A DNA stretch of 64,000 nucleotides, from the NCBI GenBank assembly GCA_023101885.1, contig JALPQD010000213.1, positions 2,117,001 to 2,181,000 on the forward strand, read 5' to 3'. The position numbers and the translations under genes are program-made. Source of the stretch: Typhlomys cinereus. Taxonomy: Eukaryota; Chordata; Mammalia; Rodentia; Platacanthomyidae. Positions 33,658-46,197 of the stretch are shown here, piece by piece. A model generated the notes under the pieces. That model had not been told where the DNA came from. It saw only the letters and a list, made by a program, of their open reading frames with translations, and made no database searches. Each line of letters opens with the position of its first letter. Positions within the stretch are counted from its first letter, which is position 1.

Positions 33658-33955
33658 TGTGTGTACTCAGAGGCTAGGGGATAATCTTGAATGTCTTACC
33701 TCAGAAGCCATCATACACATTGTTTTCTTTCGGGGGGTGTTAGGGTGTCTCATCAAAATTGGGATAGCCACATAGGCTAAACTAGCTGGCCCATGAGTTC
33801 CAGGATTCCACTTTCTCTCCCTCCCTAAGACTAGAATAGCAAGGCACATGCTACCTTTTACATGAGTTCTGGGGGTCACACTCAGGTCCTTATGCTTCCA
33901 AGGCAAACACTTTATCAAATGAGCCTTCTTTCCCAGCTCCTGTTCTTACTGCTGG
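33580..33955 (-). mobile_element. B4-like SINE with long (GT)n
   Basis: (GT)n at 33583-33655, then a B4-like body and a minus-strand head near 33930-33955 ('caaatgagccttctttcccagctcc'). The 83-codon minus frame is a shadow. Confidence 0.6.
33583..33655 (+). repeat. (GT)n microsatellite with few TA interruptions
   Basis: About 36 GT-type units with 'gtat' interruptions at 33597 and 33609. Confidence 0.96.
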
Positions 33956-36000
33956 CAGACAGTTTTCTGAACTATCAAGAACTTAAAAAGTCATTCTATA
34001 CTATTTCAATAGTTTCCATGAGATGCGAGCACCATACAATATTATCATAACTTAAAAAATGACTTCTGTCTGAAAGGTTGTTTTTCTCTTACTGCTGTTT
34101 TTCCCAGAGAAGACTCATAATACATACGGTCGCTAACCACATCAACAAAATCAGGGGAAGTGGAAGAAGAGAAGAGAGAATGTGACCTCTGGTTTCTCTC
34201 TTACATTAGCAAGATTCCTAACATGCTTTCCAAGACCAAAAGTCTTCTCCCAGAGCTGACTTTTCAGACTACAGAATGTTCTGTCTTGTCCAAATGAACT
34301 AGTAGCTCCTGTCATTAGTACTTAATTAGAGTTTATATGGCCACTTTGGCCAGAAAAAAAGGACAGCTCTGCTACAGCCAATGGAGTATTTAAAGCTATG
34401 ATCAGGACTGGAATGAGTTTATTAAACACTTGGGTAAGCAATAATAAACTTGCATTGATTGGAGAGCTCTATGCATCTCTTTTGTATGCTGCTTACAAAA
34501 AACAAATATTTCAGGTTGAATTGCAAATCACTAGTGTCCTTGTTTGAACATGTGGACCAACTCCCTTCATGGCCAGCAGGAAAAGGAAAGGTAATTCCTC
34601 CTTCTGGGAAAAGAATAAAACAACAGCTAATTGTCTAAAATATAAGATAGTATGATTATGCTGTGATTTGACCAAAACTGATGAGCACGGCTTATATTAT
34701 ACGCACTTTCTTTAAAATTTGTTTCACAAGTGGCATAAGGCCACAAGAAAAACTGAGTGAATAAATAATAAATTAATTGGACAGTAGGAGCGCTTACACT
34801 CAAACAGATGCAGCTTGTGAGAAATGTTAGACTCTTGGTTTTTTTTTTTAACTTTAAAATTGACTCTTATGTGACCATTCTCCCAAAGACACACCTCTTG
34901 GGGAGACCATCTTCTCTTCTCATGAGAGTGGTCGCCATAGAGATCACTCATTTTCCCAGCTTCTTCTGTGTCAGAGCATATGTCCTGAGACCAGCCAATA
35001 GCATGATGGCAAGACTCAAACTGGGAACCAGCGAGGGCCCAGGGGCAGAGGACCATTTGTTTTGGCAGCATCAGATGGCAGTGGAGGCACCTCTCGTTTC
35101 CTGGATTAGAGGTTGCTACCGTGCCAGCAGTGGTGTCCAGGGAACACAGACAGGGCGGTACGGGGTGACGATGTGCATCATTAGGGCAGGCACGGCGACA
35201 TTCCGTGCCCGGCCCTGGCTGCTGTCCAGCTGCTTGTAGCTCCCGTGTTCTCTGTACGATGTTTCCTTCTCCCCGTGGCTCTGCTTTTTCCTTAACGTTC
35301 ACCCTTAAATTCCTCTAGAGTTGAGGTGTGACTTGCAGCAGAGATTTATGATTCGCACTTGATAACAGTGTGATATTTTCATTCACCTGCGCATTCCTCC
35401 AAGTTACCTAGTATTTTTATGAAACAACGTGAATTTCAATTTCAATATTTGGAGTTTGGAGAGTTGTTTGAAAGGTCTATCAGTTGTGGAGCAACTTTTT
35501 GCTTTCACTAACAAAGCCTAGTTCATGCATGGATAAAGATTACTATTCTAACTAGCCACTTCTGTCCACTTCCTTTTTTAACTATTAATTATTTCAATAC
35601 CCAAAATTATTACCACTACCTAGGCAATAGTCTTTCTTTCATTTATGACCTCAGATAAAATACCAGCTTGGCCTCAATGCAATTTAACATGCAATATAAG
35701 AATAGAGAGAAGTTAAGTCTTTTCACAAATCCGTGAATTCAGATGCAGACATATGCTCTGAAGGGAAATCCCCAGGCACTTGGGCATTCATAGTGCAAGG
35801 TAGAATCAACATGCTGAGGGTCATGACCTCAATCAACAGAACCTGGGTCTCCCTTTTGGTAGAAGTGGTGCACGGTAAACCTGCAGAGAGCTGCAGAATG
35901 GAATATGTTGGTACATGTTACAGTCACAGATAATTGTCACAGATCCTTCACCTTCAAGAGGCACATATTCCTTAAAGTGTCGGTGGTGAGAAGTTGGAAG
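33956..36000. other. Repeat-poor unique DNA with a CpG cluster
   Basis: No convincing exon. 34300-34530 is complex and repeat-free and contains TAATTA-type homeobox-like sites. 35010-35300 holds about 14 CpGs in 280 bases, unusual here. A 192-codon minus frame (34724-35302) is the longest non-repeat frame in the window. It has no recognisable domain, and its downstream part is AT-rich with ordinary composition, so I do not call it a gene. Confidence 0.45.
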
Positions 36001-36004
36001 TGCA

Positions 36005-36330
36005 CCTCAATGGGCTAAAGTCAAGGAATGAACAGCAGGTTGGTGTCTTGGTTGAGACTGTCGGACACAACTCATGGTCTTGACTCTACTGGTGCTCAAG
36101 GGGATTCTCGGACACCGTGGATCAAGGTTGCTCCATCTGGGGATAGGACGGCATCCTCCTCCTCTCCAATCAGTATTTCTGCCTGTCTGTCCAGCTTCTG
36201 TCTCCCATTTTGAACTTCCTCCTTTTCAAGAGGACCCTTTAATTCCACTGGACCCAGCCAGAGAATTCGTAATAATATCTTCATTCCCAAACCCACAGCC
36301 AAATCTCCTGGGTCACTTCGACAATGGAAT
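36005..36330 (-). mobile_element. Possible old MaLR/MLT1-like LTR remnant
   Basis: The order 'ggatcaaggttgctccatctgggg', 'ttctgcctgtctgtccagcttctgtctcccat' and 'aggaccctttaattccac...gtcacttcgaca' resembles an antisense, heavily mutated LTR. This is weak. Frames of 116-122 codons on both strands are not recognised. Confidence 0.3.
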
Positions 36331-36941
36331 CCCACATATTGCAGAAAGTGGAGTTGGGACATTCTGCACAGAAGAAAGAGTCCAGGCAACAGCAGCCGGC
36401 GGAGAACATGGGAGGAGTGAGCCATGCAAGAGGGAAACCTGACCACCCGCGGGCACAGGCAAAGCCATGCAGGTCATCTTGGCAGCTTTCTTGTTTCCTT
36501 CCAGAGCAGTGAGGGAGGAGACCAGGCTTACAGCTGCCAAGCTGGCTGTGACTCTAAGTGAAGAACTGATGAACTGAAGCATTTGAAGAAGAAGGAGGAG
36601 GAGAAGCACAAGAAACGTACCATGTTACCTGACAAACACATTTTGGGGTACTGTTAAGAGTATACTATGCAATGGAGCTAGACGTCCTAAAATAGGCATC
36701 TCCTCTGTGCTCCTTCTTTCCTCTGGACCATTATAAGCCAAGTCATTCCAACTGCAATGCTTTTCTGAACAGAAGCAGGATTTCCACACCACAGCTGGCC
36801 ACACAGAGATAGAGATAACCTAGGAGATTGGGATAAGGTGTTTAGTATACCATTGATGTGATATTGAAAAGCAAAGTTAATCCTTTGGACAGTACCATCT
36901 AAAATAAGCAAAAATCAGCACTTTAAGTTTTTAAAATATGC
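36331..36941. other. Unassigned DNA, no gene seen
   Basis: A GAA/GGA-rich stretch is at 36585-36615. No recognisable protein or repeat boundary. Confidence 0.4.
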
Positions 36942-36957
36942 AAGCATATTCATTCTT

Positions 36958-37904
36958 TTTTATTATTATTATTTCTGCTCATACAAACTTAATAGGTACA
37001 CCGGTTCCCTCCCTCTCTCCTCCTCCCCCCGACCCCCCTGCTCCCCCTCCCCTCCCCCCTCCTTCCCCATCCCCTAGTGCCTCCCCCCCAATCCCCGGAG
37101 AATCCTTTAATGTGCAGGCCAGACTCTCCTCTGGGCCCTCCTCTCCAGTGATGTACAAGGACCCATTTGCATTTCCCTGAACCCCTTCCTGTGTTCCCGT
37201 TAAGCATAGGAACATTACTGTGGCTGTCAATCCCTTGCCTCCAAGGATCTTGGTGCTTTTAGCAAATGCTAGACTTTGTGGGGTCAATAGTGTGTTGGAC
37301 ATTGCGCAGGGCATGCAATGTCCAATTATGATTGCTTCGGCCCTAACTTGTGTGGAGTATCTTGAAAATCATTGCTCCTCCCATTCTTGTGCTCTTACAA
37401 TCTTACCACCCCCTCTTCCGCAAATTTCCCTGAGTTTCAGGATGGGGAGAGATTAGGCTGGCCTAGTTCTAGGTGGTTGATATAGAGTCTCTGAAGTTCT
37501 GAATTATGGTTTGTTGATTTTCTTTTTCAGTTTTGCTGTTCCTGCAATGCCCTTCACTCCATCCTGATGGGTATTGGATGTCACCCCCTGGCCAGAGATA
37601 GAAAGCTGTTAAACTAGAGTCTTGTTATAAGAGTATATTTAAAGGTAGATATAATAAAAGTAGGAAACCACAGTGAGGGAGGGGTTAATCACCCATTTGC
37701 AAAATGGTTACTTTTTATCTGCCATACTATTTGCCCTCCCCTCAGTTGTAAATGATCAGGAACGAAAGTCTGTGAACTTAATCAGATGTCTCATTACTTA
37801 CTTGCAGTCCTTGATGGAGGCCTATTTTCTCTGCTGTAACACGGTCCCCTCTCTCCTTGTTTCTGGTGTGGCCCTCCTACCCCATCTTTCCTGTTCATAA
37901 TCCT
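36958..37904 (-). mobile_element. 5'-truncated L1 3' UTR with 16-bp TSD, lineage A
   Basis: Starts with the complement of the A-tail and terminal 'aagtttgtatgagcagaaat', then the C-rich tract (37005-37100). The remaining 3' UTR runs to 'cctgttcataatcct' at 37904. The target duplication aagcatattcattctt (36942-36957) and aagcacattcattctt (37905-37920) has one mismatch. No coding capacity. Confidence 0.95.
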
Positions 37905-37920
37905 AAGCACATTCATTCTT

Positions 37921-38127
37921 ATATTGATAAGTTATTTTTCATCTTGACCATTCTGTTATTGTATATTCACTGTTGGTATTATGTAGATTCACTTTTTAAC
38001 AAAGATTAGAAGTCACTCTGGCCAACAGAAAGGAGTCTTCAGGTTTATCTCCCCATGTATTGTTCATATATGTCTCAGTAAAAAAGAAACAAGATGCATT
38101 TCTTTGTTAACTTGTTTCTACGATCAC
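37921..38127. other. Unique DNA
   Basis: Short spacer between the L1 and an old SINE. Nothing recognised. Confidence 0.4.
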
Positions 38128-38285
38128 TATGTGTATATGTGGGGGAGGGCATAATATACTTTCTGAGGTCAAGGGACAACTTGTATAAATCCATTCTACA
38201 CTTCCACCTTATGAGGCCTGAAATCAAACTCAAGTCTCCAGATTTGGCTACATGTACCTTTATGAACTGAACCATTCCATCAGCC
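38128..38285 (-). mobile_element. Degenerate B4/ID-type SINE
   Basis: The minus-strand layout 'gtatatgtgggggaggg...gaggtcaagggacaactt...ctccagatttggctacatgtacctttatgaactgaaccattccatcagccc' corresponds to a decayed body and head. Confidence 0.55.
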
Positions 38286-39390
38286 CATGAAACACTTTTG
38301 TGTGCTAACTCAAGTGCTAACTCAAGATACCCATGAACATACTTTAGGTAAAATTTTGTGAATACCCAGTACACTTTCATTGGAAAGTGGCCATCATCCA
38401 CATGATCTAAAGAACTCTGGAGAGATTACATTGCACTTAACACCACTAGTTTTGATTCCTTTTCTTGCATGAATTAATTTAGTTTAAGGATTAACTCACA
38501 TTGCTGATTCCTCCACTGGCCTCTTATGCACATAAAAATTTTACAGACATTTTTATTTGGTCAACACAATAAGTGAAGATGTTACAGGCATATAAAATGT
38601 GTTTGCAGAACAAAATAAAATGATAACATCAACAACATGTTTAAATTGTTGCAAATCTCAGTGTTTTCCTTTAAGATTCAGGAAGGACACAAATTCTGCA
38701 GCTACTCCAAAGAATCATTCTGGGGTTGTAGTGCGTCAAAAATGAAAGGGTAATAAACTTTTTAGCAGTTACCTACAAATGGTCTATCCGCTATCTAAAC
38801 CAGTTGAAAATATGCTTTCAATAATGTTGTTGGTCATGAAAAATGGCTCTATCTCGTGTCTGTAGATCTAGTCCATGGCCAATGAATGGCTTTTCATGGT
38901 AATATGTGCTTAGTATTAGGGTAAGTGCCAAGCAGAAGTTTCAAGTGTAAGAAGTCTGGATGGCCAACAGTGTTAAAGAGATGCCGACCTATTGCCCTGA
39001 TACCAAAGGAAAAAGGAGAGCCTATGACATGTGATTTATCCATATTGAATACATAATGCAAGTGAGAATAATGTTGTCATAGTATTGAGAGTCTGGTCTT
39101 AGTTGTTACTTTAACTTATCCTAGTCTATCCTGGCTAATATAGTAGAAATCTTCTTACTCTAATATGGAAAAGAATTATTTTTGTTAAAGTTACTGCAGA
39201 TGAGAAATTAATACACTTCTGTCGATTGGATAAGGATCTTGGTTATAGTCAGCATCAGTACAAAGAGATTAAATTGAACTGACAAACTATATCACAAAGT
39301 GGCCAGAGTCAATCTAAGAAATCAAGTATAAGAGACTGAACCACCATAAAGATGTTTACAATCTTTTACAAAATATAGTCTTATTGATGT
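38286..39390. other. Unique AT-rich DNA, no gene seen
   Basis: No recognised exon or repeat. Confidence 0.45.
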
Positions 39391-39660
39391 TCATAAAACT
39401 GCCCAGCATGTGCTACAGTTGCTTACTGTTCCTATAGAGCAATGATTGTCTGAAACTATCTTGGGAATTCCCCCTTCAAACACAATACCCACTGTCAACT
39501 TGCTACAGGCCTGCCCACTCTCACAATACACCCAACTCATGGCAATCTTTCTACCATCCAACATCTGGTCCTTGCCCTTGGTGACAAGATTCCTGAGGGC
39601 GATGCTGGGCTCACACATCTTGGTGCCTTCAGCCCCTAGTTCAGTGTTTGGAGAACAGCA
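39391..39660 (-). pseudogene. Possible processed pseudogene fragment, unidentified
   Basis: The minus strand has a 75-codon frame (39391-39618) with balanced amino-acid composition. Its in-frame extension upstream lies in sequence of higher GC than the AT-rich flanks. The residues MCEPSIALRNLVTKGKDQML look protein-like, but I do not recognise the family. No poly-A tail or target duplication was confirmed. It may be chance or an old repeat. Confidence 0.25.
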
Positions 39661-39870
39661 TATACTTTTACCATTGTCTGATTATGTAACTTTGAATGGA
39701 ACTAAAATTTTAACAATTGGCCAAGGTTCAAATTCACTTTGAGCCAATGTATATATAAATTCATATAAATATTAATTAATTAAAATAAGCAATAAAGAGC
39801 AAATATTAAAATTATACATGACATAGTGTTTTTGAATGGGTAACAGAACCTCTAAAACTGTTATAAAAAT
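39661..39870. other. Unique AT-rich DNA
   Basis: Nothing recognised. Confidence 0.4.
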
Positions 39871-39930
39871 AGATTTTGTGTGTGTGTGTGTGAAAGAGAG
39901 AGAGAGAGAGAGAGAGAGAGAATGTGTGTG

Positions 39931-39971
<41 letters not shown>

Positions 39972-40045
39972 CAGAATGCACTGTGTGTCCCTGCGGAGGA
40001 CCAAGGGTGACGTTGGGAACTATCCTGGATTGCTACAATCTGTAA
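39871..40045 (-). mobile_element. Truncated older B2-like SINE (copy J) with compound microsatellite
   Basis: (GT)n 39878-39891, (GA)n 39893-39920 and (GT)n 39922-39969 are followed by 'cactgtgtgtccctgcggaggaccaagggtgac', matching the tail-side body of copies D and H. The head side is missing after about 40045. Confidence 0.8.
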
Positions 40046-40577
40046 AAGCATCAATTTTAAGGTCATTTTCATTCCTGATACTTTGTAGCAATGTAAGACT
40101 GGCTTCAAACTAGGTTTGGTTAAGGTCCAGCCAAGTTTCAGAAAGAGAGAATTAAATTTGATGTGTGTGAGCTCCGAACTTTAATATTCATTATGCAGGT
40201 GATATCCTTTTCCCAAACCTGCTGTATTTCACATCTCTGTCCTTCCCTCTCCCACCCTCCTGCTTGGTCCATTACACTTTATTCTCTTCTTGGGGGTAGA
40301 TGGCAGAGGGAGAGGTAATTCATGATGCATCTTTAGACTGTGTGCAGAATGCTTCTTCCCTCAAGGTGAATGGCACTAAGTCAAACTCTTCGTTCCAGGA
40401 TTGAGAATAGGATTAATAGTGTGTAAAAGAATTATACATGCTGATCACAGGACCATGATAGAAATGGATTGAATAAGAGGAGATCAACTGAAGATAGCAT
40501 TTGTTTATCTTTGAGTGTGATTATGAATTGATTTTAAGAAGTGCAACGAGATGTTAGACTTAAAGTAGGGCACCATG
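40046..40577. other. Unique DNA, no gene seen
   Basis: Nothing recognised. Confidence 0.4.
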
Positions 40578-40890
40578 GTGAAGTGTGTGTGTATGTGTAT
40601 GTGCATGTGTGTATATGTGTGTGCATGTTTATGTGCATGTATGTATGCATGTGTGTATACAGATGTGTGTACAGTGTATGTGTGTATAGGTGTCTATATA
40701 TAATTGTGTATATATGTGTATGTGTGTATATGTGTGCATATGTGTGTTTATGTGTGTATATGCATGCTCAGGTGTATGCATGTATACACACATATATATA
40801 CAAATGTGCATATGTACGTACATGTCTCTTTATGTGTGCATGTGTTTATGTATATATGTACATATGCATCTGTGTATTTATGTGCAATGT
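40578..40890 (+). repeat. Degenerate (TGTGTATA)n / TG-rich array
   Basis: About 310 bases of imperfect TGTG/TATG/TGCA repeats. The 105- and 131-codon cysteine/valine/tyrosine-rich frames are low-complexity artefacts. Confidence 0.95.
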
Positions 40891-42045
40891 CACAAATTTC
40901 ATTTCTTTACAAAACAAAGAGGTAAAATTGAACTAATTTATTGCATTTTTGTGGCATGCTTGCTTTTTATCACTATTAACAATGTGACCAGTTCCAGCTA
41001 TTTCTAAAGAACTGCTCTAGAAGTCAACTTTTTCTCCCCAGGCATGTTCTAGATTCTCAGTATTATGTCTCACTGTTTGGCAAGGAAATTTCAGTATCTT
41101 GTAAAAATGAGCAAATAAGTAAACCCAATTAAAGAAAACTGTCCAAGTTTCCTGTATTTTATTCATAGGTGAATTCCTATTGTTCATAATCATTTATATG
41201 TAGTTTGAATCATTCTACAGTGTTCCCCTCAAACCCCCAAGCTTGTTAAGGAGCTTAAGAGGAGAATCCCTTGATTTCAAGGCCTTGTGGAGTTTAAGGG
41301 CAAAGTGATTATTTCCTTAAAAGAAAAAAGATCATGGACTCATCACAATTTCCAAAGTTCAGTTCTTTTTGGTTTCACTAATTAGGAGTCTGAACAAACG
41401 CATATCTGGAAGCATTTACACAACCCACCAACCCTTTGCCCTGGGACCAATTACTGGAAACTGTCTTTCAAACATTACTCTCTGAATAATCTAATGTTCA
41501 TACAAGCTGTCATGTTTGACCATGAGTCATGCTAAGACCACATCATCACACAATTGAAGGCTAATGATGTGTTTGTTCTTCTCAGCTTAATATATGAGCA
41601 TAATTGCACTGAAATGACTGTGGCTTATCTTTCACTAAAATTTGAATTTATATTAATATACACACATGTCAATACATGTAGGATGGATCCTAGTCAGTAC
41701 ATATATCATATAGTTACCTGAAAACTGTGTTTTTCCTATGCCTGCTTCCACCCAGAACATTTTTTTTTCAAAATGAAGACAACATTTGAGAATAAAGATT
41801 ACTTTTCACACCAAGCTGTAATGGTTAAATAGCACTCTAGTTTAGAATGTTTTTTTCACCTTTCCTACAATATTAGTTTGAGTTCTTTGGTACAAGAGAT
41901 CATGATTAAGAAGGCTAACAAGTATACATTGACAGCTGTCAGAACGGAGACCCAACTCAGGTAGCAATACAACTCAGGTAACAATCTCAAGATGGGAAAT
42001 CTAATGCTCCAGCTCGAATGTAGTCAGAACAAGAAAGAGAATTCT
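40891..42045. other. Unique DNA, no gene seen
   Basis: No recognised exon or clear repeat. Confidence 0.45.
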
Positions 42046-42060
42046 TCTTTATCCTGCCTC

Positions 42061-42325
42061 CTCTTCTGTTTTGTTCTGCTCTGTTCTATTCCATTTTGTC
42101 CTATTCAATTCCATTTTTTCTTTCCCATCCCATCCCATCCCACCATCCCATCCTATTATTCTATTCTATTCTATTCTATTCTATTCTATTCTATTCTATT
42201 CTATTCTATTCTATTCTATTCTATTCTATTCTATTCCATTCTATTCTATTCCATTTTATTCTATTCCATTCCATTCATTTCCATTCCATTCCATTTCATT
42301 CCATTCCATATCATCCTTTTCTATT
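42061..42325 (+). repeat. Pentanucleotide array ((CTATT)n with CCATT and CCCAT variants)
   Basis: An uninterrupted (CTATT)15 core lies at 42161-42235. It is bounded on the left by TGTTC/CCATT/CCCAT-type pentamers (42061-42155) and on the right by mixed CTATT/CCATT units to about 42310. Frames of 79-125 codons across it are artefacts. Confidence 0.96.
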
Positions 42326-43944
42326 CTTCCTGTAGTAACTTGGTGAAGGCACCACATCAGGGAAGGTAATATGATGGCTTAGTCTGCTTATTCAGATGTT
42401 TCCTCTCACAGGTACATTCTGAAGCAGTGTTTAACCAACAGATCAACTGCAATATAATATATGCAGCTTTTGTTACTTTATTTTTACATTACTGAGTTAC
42501 TAAGGAATTTGTAATGCACTCTGCCTTGATGTCAAATAAGAGACAAAAGAACAATGAGAGAAACCAATATGAAGAAACAGGTTTATAGTGGAAAAGGTGA
42601 ACAGGAATGGAATTGGGTAAGGAGGGATAAAAATAACACATTTATTGTATTCATGTATAGAACTATAAAAGAAGTAGCACCTTGTCAATAGTTGTATTTG
42701 TTGGGTATTATGCAAAATAGTATCTTGAAAGAATAAATGTGGAAGTCTTGTAGGCCAATTTTTATTCATGAAATTTGCCCCAGCTGCAGAGTTCTTCTTC
42801 GTGTCCTAACCTACATCCTGAAATTCAACTGGAAAGCCTTTCCACAGAAGGAAGAAAGTGGACTTTGCCATTGGCACATGTGTGAAAGTCTTCTCTTCAT
42901 AGAAAGGCCAAACACACAGCCAAGTCCGCATTCTTAGAAGACTGTCTTTTTCTCTGTCTACACACCTTGAAGCCAATTCGACCCAGAACAGTTTGGCTAA
43001 TGTTCTAAGATTTCCTTACTTCCACATCCACTTCTATAAAATTAATTGCTCTTTCTAAAAATCTTGTCCAGGTTTCAATTTTTTTCTAGGAAGAGTCAAA
43101 CTGGGCTTTGCCAGTCAATCGCTAAATAAGATTCCAATTCTGTAGATAATGGTTGATGATACTAACCACTGTGGAACATCAGTGCCATGATATCTTGTGA
43201 ATAAAACTGCCTAGAACATTTTTAAATAAAGGCTACTGTAGGGGATGCTCTGTCCAGGGGGGATTCTTACCCATTGGTATCTCTACTTATAAGTTTCCTC
43301 TCTTCTCTTTCTTACTTAAATATTTGCAGCCTGTCTTTGCTTTGAAGACTTCAACATTGCCTCAATCCTCTTGTCCCTCCAAATCTGGCATGACAGAATT
43401 TGTCCTGTCAACTTTGGATAGACACGGTCTATAACCAAACAGCTTATGAAGAACTTAGATGTGCAAAGACAGAACACAACAGATTTCTTGGGATCACAGA
43501 CAATGTGCAATAGCAGTAGAAAGGATAGGGAAGTCATTCTGGTTTCTGGGGACTAGGAAGGTTTCTCTCTGACACTAGCATCTGATCTAGGCTTTTTGAT
43601 TGAAAATGAAAGGTTGGTTGTGATAAAATGCACATAGTATAAGCAATAGCATTTTAGCAGATTGGACTTCAGAGACTTTAGAATAAAGCCTTAAAGTGTA
43701 GGCAGGGAGTTTTTGAAAGCCCAAGATATTATTTATGAATGACTGAGGTGGAGAAATCTAAGGAATGGTAGGAGATTAGTAGTTGTAGCAGACATTTCAG
43801 AGTTTGTTATGCAGATTATGGGGAAGGGGTGCCATTGTTAGAGGATTTTAAACCATGCAGTTACATAATATAGAGAGATATGGAAGACAAGGAGCACGTT
43901 ATTATTGCAAATACGCAGGAATGGAAAAAAATAAATGTCACTGA
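42326..43944. other. Unique DNA, no gene seen
   Basis: Several frames of fewer than 100 codons, none recognisable. No clear repeats. Confidence 0.45.
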
Positions 43945-44130
43945 TGGAGGCAATGGCAATATACAAACCTGAGACATGCACACAGTTGAGTTCAATCTGC
44001 AGACTCCACATGGAGGAAGTTGTCCTCTGACCTATATACACACAAGCATACATAAGCACAAGCATGCATACAAGCACAGACACACACACAAATAAACAAA
44101 TCAATGTATGTAAATAAAGAATAAAACAAA
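43945..44130 (+). mobile_element. Degenerate B2/B4-type SINE
   Basis: 'gaggcaatggcaatatacaaacctgagacatg' (head remnant), 'gttgagttcaatctgcagactccacatggaggaagttgtcctctgacc' (very like B2/B4 body) and a CA-rich AAATAAA end. Confidence 0.65.
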
Positions 44131-45768
44131 CCAATGTCTCAGTTTTGCAACATTTAGTGAGTCAAAAGCTTCTCAAATCTATATATTCAATCACTGGAAT
44201 GTATATAATATTAATGTGTAGGCCAAGGGTATCTAATTTGAGAAATGTCACAGTTAGAAAAGTCACGTTCATCAATTCAAAATTTCAAATTTCCTTAGGT
44301 TAGAAAAAAGTATGTTTAACTCCATAATTTCTTTTCAATGTTCCAAGCACTCAGCATTCAAGAAAATTAAATATATCACACTGACTATTGAATCTGATGA
44401 GAAATAACAAAACTAGCAATTCTTAAAAAAACTATCACTCAAAGCATAGCAGCTCCTGAATTTCAATCAGGGAAATGAAAAATAGGTTCAGAAAGCAATT
44501 GTAGAATTTATTAATAAATGCAATAAGTATTTTGAAGGCTTAGGATAGGGAGGGAAAAAAAAGACCAAAAATGGTTCAAGTCAATAATAAGCACTGTACA
44601 ATCACATTTATTTGGAATGACAAACAACAATAAAATTGAAAGAAATACAAAAGATCTCAATAGGTTTTGTAATTTAACATATTCACCACATAACCGAGGA
44701 TAATATTTTAAGTTATTCATTTGCTGCCTAAATGTAAATTAATTTGTGAATTGATTTATAAGCCAAAATAAGGTACAGATTGCCTTAATATATGGGAAAC
44801 AGATGCCCTAAACAGTCCTATATGCAGATTCCATGGCAGTGTTGTGAATGCCCTTAAGAATAACTACTCAAAATCCCACTGAAGACCAATATGATTTCTG
44901 TGAAATACTCAGGAAAGCTGCCATTGAATACTGCAACCAAAGAGGCAAAATTTAATGAAAGTGCCAACTCTTCCTGGCACTATTTTTACTCAGTTCACAG
45001 TAAGGAAGTTCTAGAAGAAGACTGTGAGAAAGCTGTGTCTTAGACTTCAAGCAAGGTCCTTTTATCTTAGGGGGGACCATATCTCCCAGTAATCAGTATC
45101 ACTAAAACCCCCTGCTTTGGTCATCTCTATTCTTTATTGCTCTCCCTCCTCTTTATAAAATTCCAAGAATTTCTTCCATATTAATTTTGCAGAATAGTGA
45201 CTTAAGAATAATTCTTAGTGAATTCCTTGCTTCAAGTGGAATAGTGAAGCTAACCAAGCTGTTGTGCAGCCTCTTCTCTCTCAGTGCTTCGCTGATGCAG
45301 CTCATTTGTGACTATGGAGAATCCTTCTCTGATTATGCTTGGTACATGAGAATTACTGGAAGGAAAGAGTTAAGTGAAAAATAAAGTTATTTCCTTAATG
45401 AAATTCACAAAGTTGGAATGAAAATGAAGCTGGCCATGCAAAGATGATTGTGCATATGAGGGACAAGGATGAGAAGAGGTTTGTCCAGGACTTAGAGCAG
45501 TGGTATCAGGAAGAGAAGGGTCATTTGGGGGAGACCAGCAGGACAACAAGGACCACCAGTGATGCCTCTGAGAACCAAAGAACAGTCTGAGTAAGAGGAC
45601 TGGAAGTTTTAAAGGAATTTAATAGTTGGTTTCTTCACAGATACTGAATTTTTACATGTTTACATTAACACTGTTGACGGAAAGATGTAAAGAATAACTT
45701 CAGATTGTGTATCATATTCTCAGGCAAGTTCTCTCCTTTCCATGGTCCAACATCACGTGTAATGAGCA
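44131..45768. other. Unique AT-rich DNA, no gene seen
   Basis: No recognised exon or repeat. Confidence 0.45.
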
Positions 45769-45773
45769 CCTTT

Positions 45774-46197
45774 TGTTGCAGTTCGCCTGCATGGTTGCTA
45801 ATAAATGACCATCAAACAGCTTAAGGAAACAAGGGGTTTTATTTCCTTATGACTGTCTGGTTATAGTTCTCAGTCCGGCTTGATGGGAGAGCAAGCACCA
45901 ATACCAGGGCTGAAGGAACTGGTCACACCATCACACATAATGGCTGAGAGACAGACAATCCTCACTTGCCAGACCAGCATGTCTGGCCAAGTATACAGAA
46001 GGATGTCAACTTCCTCAGCTGGCTCTTAGTATTTTATTCAGGGCCTAGTCCCACCCACTATAGGCTGGACCTTCCCCATCTGCTAGACAATCTCCTGCAG
46101 GTTTGCTCTGGGCTTGACTCAACCATTAATTCTCTACAAATGTGCCCAGAGCTCAAACCCTCAACAGTCAAGTTGACACCTGTGCTTAACTATGACA
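45774..46197 (-). mobile_element. Solo ERVL-like LTR, 424 bp, with 5-bp TSD
   Basis: Same length and orientation as the LTR at 12104-12527 and collinear throughout. CCTTT lies on both sides (45769-45773 and 46198-46202), a perfect 5-bp duplication. The reverse complement begins TGTCATAGTTAAGCACAGG. It is noncoding; the 86-codon plus frame resembles the one in the other copy only because both are the same repeat. Confidence 0.88.

Noticed and set aside
34724..35302. 192-codon minus-strand frame as a gene
   Set aside because: No recognisable domain, low-complexity AT-rich downstream half and no exon structure. Kept only as a finding.
40541..41007. Cysteine/tyrosine-rich frames of 105-131 codons, toxin-like in composition
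   Set aside because: They are translations of a degenerate TGTGTATA array. There is no signal peptide logic and no ordered cysteine framework.
41992..42369. Serine/phenylalanine-rich 125-codon frame
   Set aside because: It is a translation of the CTATT pentanucleotide array.
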